Shown one piece after another: positions 14,110 to 19,093 of a DNA stretch of 19,093 nucleotides. The DNA comes from Bdellovibrio sp. Its GTDB lineage: Bacteria; Bdellovibrionota; UBA1018. A program made the translations under genes and the position numbers. The notes below the pieces were generated by a model, which saw only the letters and a list, made by a program, of their open reading frames with translations, ran no database searches and was not told where the DNA came from. Each line of letters begins with the position of its first letter. Within the stretch, counting starts at the first letter, position 1. The stretch covers positions 1 to 19,093 of the forward strand of contig JACRAO010000001.1 in NCBI GenBank assembly GCA_016213345.1. The letters are read 5' to 3'.

Positions 14110-16133
14110 GTAAGCTTGTAATAGATCCTTTAAAAAATAGAGTTACCAGTGTCATGTTGCTTTGCATTTTGATTGCTTGTTTTATTTTAGGAAGAGCAAT
14201 TTATTTGCAATTAATTCGGGATATCAGAATTGAAAGTTTAGCCAAAAGACAGTTTCAATCAAAAGTACTTATTCGCCCTCGCCGTGGATCTATATTAGAT
14301 AGAAACTCAGAACCATTAGCAATCAATATTGAAACTCAAAGCCTGGCAGCAAGCCCATTAACAATAAATAACAAAAAATCTATTTCTCATTTACTTGCCA
14401 GGATAACAGAAGTTCCTCATGAGAAAATATTTGAAAAACTAAGAGAAAAAAAAGAATTTGCATGGATAAAGCGGCACTTAACTGATTATGAGTTGAGCAA
14501 GCTAAAAAGAGGGCGTCTAATGGATGCTTCTGGAAACCTAGTTAATGGTCTTTGGTTGGTTCGAGAAAGTAAACGCATTTATCCACATGGGGAATTAGCT
14601 TCGCACGTTTTAGGTGATGTCAATGTTGACTCTGAGGGTTTAGAAGGAATTGAATTGCTTGAAAATGAAAAGCTTCAGGGAAAAACTGCATCTGTAAACG
14701 CCATCAAAGACGCATTAGGTAGGCCTACTTTCTTTGATATTACACAGGCTGATTATTTAAAAGAAGGCGAAAGTATAATTTTGACTATTGACTCTTCCTT
14801 ACAGTTTGCAGCAGAAAATGAGTTGCGAAAAGCAGTGATTAGAACAAGCTCTAGTGCCGGAGCTGTGATAATTATGAATGCAGTTTCAGGAGAGATTTTA
14901 GCTCTAGCAAATGAACCTACTTTTAACCCAAATGATAAAAATATAGCTTCATCTAAAAGGAGAAATCGTGCAATTACTGATGGATTTGAGCCAGGATCAA
15001 TATTAAAGCCAGTTATTTTAGCTGGTGCGTTATCTTCGGGTATGAAGTTAACAGATCTGGTATGGGGAGAAAAAGGGACATTTTATATTCAAGGAAAGCA
15101 AATTACAGAGGCGGAAAAACATGAACAATTTGAATGGCTTAGCCTTAAAAAACTCATTCAAGTTTCCAGTAATATTGGTGCTGCAAAAGTTGCACTAAAA
15201 CTTGGGCAAGATAAAGTTTTTAGTACGCTCAAGCTTTTTGGTTTTGGGAGTCGTACGGGAGTGGATTTTCCAGGTGAGATAGTGGGAAAGATTCCTGCGC
15301 GAAAGACTTGGCAGCCTTTAACATTAGCAACTATAGGATTTGGACAAGGAGTTTTAGTAACTCCAATACAAATGATGAGAGCTTATGCTGTGTTTTCTAA
15401 TGGAGGATGGTTAGTTAAGCCTAAGCTTATTAAAAATCAGGTTTCATCAGAAGTTGCTAAGCAAATTATTTCGCAAAAAGTAGTTGATTCGGTCAATGAA
15501 GCTTTAAAAAGTACGACTTTAGAAAATGGAACTGCGGTAAAAGCAAAACTTGAAGGTTATGAAATTGCTGGAAAAACTGGGACTGCACAAGTTGTGGATT
15601 CGGAAACAGGGAAATATTCTAGCTCGCGTTATATAGCTTCTTTTGTTGGGTATCCTCTTGGTGTAGAGCCTAAAGTTGTTATTTTTGTATTATTGGATAG
15701 CCCAAAGGGTGTGTATTATGCCTCAGAAACGGCTGCACCTTTGTTTAGGGATGTTTTAAGTGCCGTGGCCACTCGCTACAGTTTGCCTTCGAAAGAGACG
15801 AATGCGCCTGTGTTAGTTACAAAAAAAGAAGAAAATAGTTCTGAAGATAATTTTAGCCAGGTTAAAAGAAATTTTGCAAAAAACGAGCTACAACAATTCC
15901 AAGAGTCAGATAGCGCATTAGAATGGATTAGTACTGCGGAGAACGGAAATTTTATTTGGAGAATGCCTGAGCTAGAACAGATGACGTTGAGAGAGGCGTT
16001 ACGCATTTTAAACGGTCATTCGTTTGACCTCGAAGTACATGGCACAGGTTTAGTAAAATCACATTTACCAAAACCAGGAGAGCAGATAGCGGAGAACGGG
16101 AAAATCAAATTGTTTTTAGAAGTGCCATTATAA
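14106..16133 (+). CDS. ftsI: Septal peptidoglycan transpeptidase FtsI (PBP3) with C-terminal PASTA domain
   Basis: A 675-residue class B penicillin-binding protein that cross-links septal peptidoglycan. An N-terminal membrane helix (about 14-33) is followed by the dimerisation domain starting at RPRRGSILDRNSEPLAINI and including PHGELASHVLGDVNVDSEGLEGIE. The transpeptidase domain carries S298-x-x-K301 (PGSILKP), S354-S-N356 and K490-T-G-T493. Residues about 620-675 (MPELEQMTLREALRILNGH...KPGEQIAENGKIKLFL) form a single PASTA domain, as in Spo VD/PBP2x-like and many deltaproteobacterial FtsI proteins; E. coli FtsI has none. The linker at 555-615 is Lys/Glu/Ser-rich. The GTG start overlaps ftsL by 4 bp. 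No murE or ftsW follows; the cluster ends with a terminator at the stop codon. Confidence 0.94.
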   Translation: MSKLVIDPLKNRVTSVMLLCILIACFILGRAIYLQLIRDIRIESLAKRQFQSKVLIRPRRGSILDRNSEPLAINIETQSLAASPLTINNKKSISHLLARITEVPHEKIFEKLREKKEFAWIKRHLTDYELSKLKRGRLMDASGNLVNGLWLVRESKRIYPHGELASHVLGDVNVDSEGLEGIELLENEKLQGKTASVNAIKDALGRPTFFDITQADYLKEGESIILTIDSSLQFAAENELRKAVIRTSSSAGAVIIMNAVSGEILALANEPTFNPNDKNIASSKRRNRAITDGFEPGSILKPVILAGALSSGMKLTDLVWGEKGTFYIQGKQITEAEKHEQFEWLSLKKLIQVSSNIGAAKVALKLGQDKVFSTLKLFGFGSRTGVDFPGEIVGKIPARKTWQPLTLATIGFGQGVLVTPIQMMRAYAVFSNGGWLVKPKLIKNQVSSEVAKQIISQKVVDSVNEALKSTTLENGTAVKAKLEGYEIAGKTGTAQVVDSETGKYSSSRYIASFVGYPLGVEPKVVIFVLLDSPKGVYYASETAAPLFRDVLSAVATRYSLPSKETNAPVLVTKKEENSSEDNFSQVKRNFAKNELQQFQESDSALEWISTAENGNFIWRMPELEQMTLREALRILNGHSFDLEVHGTGLVKSHLPKPGEQIAENGKIKLFLEVPL

Positions 16134-16145
16134 TGGCACATTTTT
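16122..16145 (+). terminator. Intrinsic terminator of the rsmH-ftsL-ftsI operon
   Basis: GTGCCATTATAATGGCAC (16122-16139) is a perfect 18-bp palindrome, folding to a 7-bp stem with a TATA loop, followed by A and five T (16141-16145). The ftsI stop codon TAA (16131-16133) is the centre of the palindrome. This is a compact terminator embedded in the coding end. Confidence 0.7.
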
Positions 16146-16378
16146 ATGCTTATCTCAAAAGCGCATGTGAGGTGGAGTATTACTATGAATTAGTTTTGGG
16201 ATATTTTTAAAATAATTTTGTGAGCGAAGGCCTTGGGGGAGCTGGACGCGACCCGGCCATGGATGGCCAAGGGGGCCCCAGAGGCAGGATGCCGCGCCTC
16301 AGAGAATAAAATTATTTTAAAAATATCCCAAAACTAATTTAACTAAAACCACCTCACATGCGCTTTTGAGATAAGCAT
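16146..16378. repeat. 233-bp nested palindromic element with GC-rich core
   Basis: Outer arms 16146-16175 and 16349-16378 are perfect 30-bp inverted repeats. Inner arms 16189-16219 and 16308-16338 are perfect 31-bp inverted repeats. They are separated by short non-matching spacers of 13 and 10 bp. The 88-bp core (16220-16307) is 61/88 G+C, far above the surroundings, and contains GGCCAT/ATGGCC, CCTTGG/CCAAGG and GAGGC/GCCTC stems. It has no coding capacity. CATTTTTA occurs on both sides (16139-16146 and 16382-16389), a possible target duplication, although the right copy is 3 bp away from the arm. The best reading is a MITE-like or REP-like non-autonomous element or a large structured RNA/DNA hairpin inserted between ftsI and rpsU. 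Confidence 0.8.
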
Positions 16379-16390
16379 GTGCATTTTTAC

Positions 16391-16420
16391 TTGACTCATG
16401 CAAATCATTGCCAGTATATT
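16391..16420 (+). promoter_or_regulatory. Sigma70-type promoter of rpsU-yqeY-dnaG
   Basis: TTGACT (16391-16396), an 18-bp spacer and TATATT (16415-16420) give a strong vegetative promoter. Two perfect copies of ATTGCCAGTA (16407-16416 and 16418-16427), one helical turn apart (11 bp start to start), overlap the -10 element, a layout expected for a repressor site. TACAAT at 16426-16431 is an alternative -10. It begins 12 bp after the end of the palindromic element. Confidence 0.65.
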
Positions 16421-16464
16421 GCCAGTACAATAGCAGTGTAGTGATACGACACAGTATTTTCTGG

Positions 16465-16476
16465 AAGGAGGTGATT
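16465..16476 (+). promoter_or_regulatory. Extended Shine-Dalgarno site of rpsU
   Basis: AAGGAGGTGATT matches the full anti-Shine-Dalgarno tail of 16S rRNA over about 11 bases, with the GGAGG core 9 nt from the ATG. It is by far the strongest ribosome site in the window, where most genes have weak or no visible site. Confidence 0.85.
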
Positions 16477-16480
16477 AACA

Positions 16481-16687
16481 ATGCCAGGTATTTATCTTAG
16501 AGAAGGAGATTCTTTTGAAGCAGCCATAAAGAAATTTAAAAAACAATGCGAAAAAGCTGGCATCCTTTCTGAAATTCGTAAACGTGAGTCTTACGAAAAA
16601 CCCTCTGTAAAGAAAAAGAAGAAAGCTCAAGCCGCCAGAAAAAGACTGACAAAGAAACAAAGACCATTTAAATTCTCTTCATATTGA
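16481..16687 (+). CDS. rpsU: 30S ribosomal protein bS21
   Basis: A 68-residue basic protein of the small ribosomal subunit, sitting near the anti-Shine-Dalgarno helix and aiding initiation. The family pattern is MPGIYLREGDSFEAAIKKFKKQCEKAGILSEIRKRESYEKPSVKKKKK, followed by a Lys/Arg-rich tail ending KQRPFKFSSY. Length is normal. It has its own strong promoter and a near-perfect ribosome site, and heads the rpsU-yqeY-dnaG block, 81 bp before yqeY. Its stop codon is the first three bases of a tandem repeat, so the 3' end of the gene and the repeat are fused. Confidence 0.96.
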   Translation: MPGIYLREGDSFEAAIKKFKKQCEKAGILSEIRKRESYEKPSVKKKKKAQAARKRLTKKQRPFKFSSY

Positions 16688-16736
16688 TCATATGTAATGA
16701 TCAAATATAATGATCATATGTAATGATCAAATATAA
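16685..16736. repeat. Two perfect tandem 26-bp repeats, each a hairpin
   Basis: Units 16685-16710 and 16711-16736 are identical. Each holds TGATCAT, a 5-nt loop and ATGATCA, a 7-bp stem. The array starts at the rpsU stop codon and lies in the 81-nt spacer before yqeY. In RNA it would give two hairpins without a T tract; in DNA it offers four TGATCA half-sites in phase. It may limit readthrough from rpsU to yqeY-dnaG or bind a regulator. Confidence 0.8.
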
Positions 16737-16768
16737 CGACCAAGCATGCTAAGAGGAATATTTAATTT

Positions 16769-17224
16769 ATGTCTACTCTAAAAGACAAGCTTTCAGAAAC
16801 AATGAAAGCATCGCTTAGGGCTCAAGAGAAAAATATGCTTGCGTTTGCTAGAAATCTGCACGCAGCTATACGTAAAAAAGAAATTGACGATAAAGTCATG
16901 CTTGATGACCAGGGTGTACAGAAAATAGCTCAATCTCTAATTAAGCAGCGTCAAGACTCTATTGAACAATTTAAAGCTGGAAATAGAGCCGATTTAGTCG
17001 AAAAAGAAGAAGCCGAACTCAAATTTTTACAAGGCTTTATTCCAGCACAACTAGGTGAGGTTGAGGTCAAAGCTATGATTGACCAGGCCATTAGCGAATC
17101 TGGAGCCATATCTGCTAAAGACATGGGCAAAGTCATGAAAATTTTGATGCCGAAAATTCAAGGACGCGCTGATGGAAAATGGGTTAATCAATATATTAAA
17201 GAAAAACTTGGGGGAACTGCTTAA
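16769..17224 (+). CDS. yqeY: GatB/YqeY-domain protein
   Basis: A 151-residue protein of the YqeY family, homologous to the helical tail domain of the GatB subunit of glutamyl-tRNA(Gln) amidotransferase, which binds the tRNA elbow. Family marks are LKDKLSETMKASLRAQEKNMLAFARNLHAAIRKKEID, IAQSLIKQRQDSIEQFKAGNRADLVEKEEAELKFLQGFIPAQL and DMGKVMKILMPKIQGRADGKWVNQYIKEKL. AGAGGA lies 11 nt before the ATG. The gene is classically found between rpsU and dnaG, as here. The exact function of the free-standing protein is not established. Confidence 0.93.
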   Translation: MSTLKDKLSETMKASLRAQEKNMLAFARNLHAAIRKKEIDDKVMLDDQGVQKIAQSLIKQRQDSIEQFKAGNRADLVEKEEAELKFLQGFIPAQLGEVEVKAMIDQAISESGAISAKDMGKVMKILMPKIQGRADGKWVNQYIKEKLGGTA

Positions 17225-17236
17225 CTAAAACCACCT
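17221..17236. repeat. Copy of a 16-bp segment of the palindromic element
   Basis: TTAACTAAAACCACCT at 17221-17236, spanning the yqeY stop codon, is identical to 16339-16354, which covers the right spacer and first 6 bases of the outer arm of the palindromic element 0.9 kb upstream. Neither the rest of the arm nor a reverse-complement partner is present here. Confidence 0.5.
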
Positions 17237-17282
17237 AGACTTACTCTCAACGGGTACCACAAAATAAAGAAACAATTCTGTT

Positions 17283-19093
17283 ATGACAATAAGTAAAATT
17301 GCACCAGATTTACTACAAAAGATAAAAAGCACAGTTAATCTGATTGAAATTATCGGAGAACATATTGTACTAAAAAAGGCAGGTTCTCAGCATGTAGGGC
17401 TTTGTCCTTTTCATTCTGAGCGGACACCATCCTTTTCTGTTAGCGAGCAAAAACAGCTTTATCACTGTTATGGCTGTAAACGTGGTGGGGATCTTATTAC
17501 ATTTGTAATGGATATTTTTAGCTTAAGTTTTCCTGAAGCTATCGAAGAATTAGCTTCCCGCACACATATTGAACTCCCAAAAGAGTTTTTTCAGGATCAA
17601 AGACATCAAAATCCAATGCAGAGCGAAAGACTTTCGCTTTTTTATAAACTAAATCGCTTTGTAGCAGCATTTTACCACCAAACACTAAAAGATCACTCAA
17701 ACATAGAAAATTATATTCTATCGCGTGGAGTAAATCCTCAAGAGATAAAAAATTTTTACTTAGGTTTTGCCACTTCAGATTGGGATAATTTAGCAAAACA
17801 TTTAGAGTCTAAAAAAGCGCCACTCGGTCCGGCTTTAGAGCTAGGACTTATACGACCTTCACAAAAGCAAGAAGGAGGATATTATGATCTATTCCGAAAT
17901 AGAGTCATGTTTCCACTTTTAAATTCTAGAGGAAAAATTTCGGGTTTTGGAGGTAGAATCATAGATACCAAAGACAATCCAAAATATTTAAACTCTAATG
18001 ATTCTATTATATTTCAAAAAAGCAAACTTGCTTATGGCCTCTTTCAAGCTCAAAAACATATACGCGATTTGGACACTGTTATAATTGTAGAGGGCTATTT
18101 TGATGTGCTTGCAATGCATAGCGCCGGATTTCACAACGTAATTGCAAGCTGCGGAACAAGTCTGACCGAAGAACATCTAAAACTATTAAGAAAACTAGCA
18201 TCTAAAATCATATTACTCTTTGATGGCGATCAGGCTGGAAAAGATGCCATGGAGCGCTCCATGGTACTAGGACTCAAGCAAGGCCTCGTGCTTTATGGAA
18301 CGGCTTTACCAGATGTCATGGATCCAGATGAGATCTTATTTGATCAAACAACTGGCCAAAAAAAGGATGGCGGCAATGATCAAATGAAAGAAATCATTGC
18401 TCAATCCTTTCCTCTGCTTGATAATAATATCGAAAATGAGATCAAAAGATCACACAAAAACCTTGAAGAAAAGACTATAGCCACTAAAAAAATTGCAGAA
18501 TGGCTAGCCTTTTTTCAAGATCCAATTGGAAGAGAAATTAGGATGCAAAAAGTGAGCCAAGAACTAGGTATTCAAAAAGAATTATTAGGTCTAAAGCCCA
18601 TTTTGTCAAAACAAGACAAAAAACCTTCACTTAAATATAAAAATACCTCACCAAAAGCTATTAGTGCTAGAGATAAAATCTTGCTATGCGCTGTTTTACA
18701 AGATGAAGCCATTATATCGTTATTATTAGAGCACAAAAAAAAGCTGCCAGAGAGGGCTGAACTCATAGAACTTTTCGAAAATCACGAAATACGTGAGTTT
18801 TTTAAGACTTTTTTTGATAAACCTGAAAATTTTTCACTTCTTAGGCAAATTCCGGACCAGTTTTTGCATGCAAATTTATCTAGTGAATTTTGCTCACTGC
18901 TAACTGAGGCTTTACTTTCTCAATCTCAGAAGTTTAATATAGAAGAGATTAAATTAGCTTTAGAGATGAGCAGTATTCAGATATGGCAACGGTTTTCGCT
19001 GAAATTAAAAGATGAGTTAACTATAGCAGAACTAGAAAAGGACCATGTTTTGCAAATGAAAATTTTAAAAGAATACCTTGACGTACAAAAGAA
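17283..19093 (+). CDS. dnaG: DNA primase DnaG (3' end outside the window)
   Basis: The reading frame is open from ATG 17283 to the window end, 603 codons plus two bases. DnaG makes RNA primers at the replication fork. The N-terminal zinc ribbon is CPFH...HCYGC with ligands C41, H44, C62 and C65. The catalytic core shows the conserved INGFGGRxxxxxxPKYxNSxxxxxFxK region as SGFGGRIIDTKDNPKYLNSNDSIIFQKS. The Toprim domain has VEGYFDVLAM (E270), the acidic DGDQAG (D314, D316) and DPDEIL (D347, D349). The remainder is the DnaB-helicase-binding C-terminal part, ending incomplete. It lies 58 bp after yqeY and has no strong ribosome site (only AAAGAAA 10-15 nt upstream), so low-level or coupled translation is likely. 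In many genomes rpoD follows, which would be beyond the right edge. Confidence 0.95.
   Translation, partial: MTISKIAPDLLQKIKSTVNLIEIIGEHIVLKKAGSQHVGLCPFHSERTPSFSVSEQKQLYHCYGCKRGGDLITFVMDIFSLSFPEAIEELASRTHIELPKEFFQDQRHQNPMQSERLSLFYKLNRFVAAFYHQTLKDHSNIENYILSRGVNPQEIKNFYLGFATSDWDNLAKHLESKKAPLGPALELGLIRPSQKQEGGYYDLFRNRVMFPLLNSRGKISGFGGRIIDTKDNPKYLNSNDSIIFQKSKLAYGLFQAQKHIRDLDTVIIVEGYFDVLAMHSAGFHNVIASCGTSLTEEHLKLLRKLASKIILLFDGDQAGKDAMERSMVLGLKQGLVLYGTALPDVMDPDEILFDQTTGQKKDGGNDQMKEIIAQSFPLLDNNIENEIKRSHKNLEEKTIATKKIAEWLAFFQDPIGREIRMQKVSQELGIQKELLGLKPILSKQDKKPSLKYKNTSPKAISARDKILLCAVLQDEAIISLLLEHKKKLPERAELIELFENHEIREFFKTFFDKPENFSLLRQIPDQFLHANLSSEFCSLLTEALLSQSQKFNIEEIKLALEMSSIQIWQRFSLKLKDELTIAELEKDHVLQMKILKEYLDVQK

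Noticed and set aside
16220..16307. tRNA or other classical RNA gene in the GC-rich core
   Set aside because: The core shows several short stems but no cloverleaf, no T-loop GTTCRA-type sequence and no CCA end.
16146..16378. Complete insertion sequence
   Set aside because: At 233 bp without any transposase-sized frame it cannot be autonomous, and the flanking 8-bp repeat is not flush with both arms.
16475..16660. Minus-strand frame opposite rpsU
   Set aside because: Phe/Leu-rich antisense of a Lys-rich ribosomal protein; no independent signals.
16685..16736. CRISPR array
   Set aside because: Two 26-bp units abut with no spacer between them, and no cas gene is present.

Overview
The window looks like chromosomal DNA from an AT-rich, Gram-negative-type bacterium. 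It has MreB, a monofunctional transglycosylase, a lipoprotein with a lipobox, and an rpsU-yqeY-dnaG block of the kind found in Proteobacteria and their relatives. A PASTA-tailed FtsI, a PilZ protein, a short-form AMP nucleosidase and an orphan class III-type pilin are compatible with a Bdellovibrionota/Oligoflexia-like or other former 'deltaproteobacterial' lineage. That assignment is inference; no rRNA is present to settle it.

Layout, left to right. (1) 1-1705, minus strand: a DUF4160 protein, a PAP2-family membrane phosphatase/transferase and a membrane-anchored TlpA-type thioredoxin. (2) 1735-1935, plus strand: a small pilin-like protein, closed by a hairpin terminator. (3) 1950-6141, minus strand, read as amn - mreB - pilZ gene - family III CoA-transferase/racemase - rlmE with mostly very short gaps, probably one transcription unit joining nucleotide turnover, cell shape, c-di-GMP sensing and rRNA methylation. 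(4) 6233-8252, plus strand: a GT51 glycosyltransferase (mtgA) followed 16 bp later by a transpeptidase-only penicillin-binding protein. Together they carry the two activities of a class A PBP. (5) 8492-10165: a large lipoprotein whose C-terminus resembles the DUF1566/Lcl C-terminal (C-type-lectin-like) domain. Its last 41 codons have sharply different third-base use, reminiscent of a diversity-generating retroelement variable region. (6) 10313-11046, minus strand: a HEPN/MNT (HepT-MntA type) toxin-antitoxin pair with a recognisable promoter. (7) 11264-12893: a scar in which a secreted-protein gene cut short at its 3' end abuts an ABC-F ATPase gene that has lost its first nucleotide-binding domain. 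(8) 12917-16133: a compact division block rsmH-ftsL-ftsI with overlapping genes, ending in a palindromic terminator. (9) 16146-16378: a 233-bp palindromic element with two nested perfect inverted repeats around a GC-rich core. (10) 16391-19093: the macromolecular synthesis block rpsU - yqeY - dnaG (dnaG runs off the window).

Most genes serve envelope growth (MreB, MtgA, PBP, RsmH/FtsL/FtsI) and the information pathway (RlmE, bS21, DnaG). The accessory material sits in 8.5-11.6 kb and at 16.1-16.4 kb. The most interesting signals are the C-terminal tract of the lipoprotein, the nested palindromic element after ftsI, the deletion/fusion scar at about 11.53 kb, and the split PBP pair. No complete new defence or mobile system with its enzyme is visible here. 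If the lipoprotein is a retroelement target, its reverse transcriptase and template lie outside this window.
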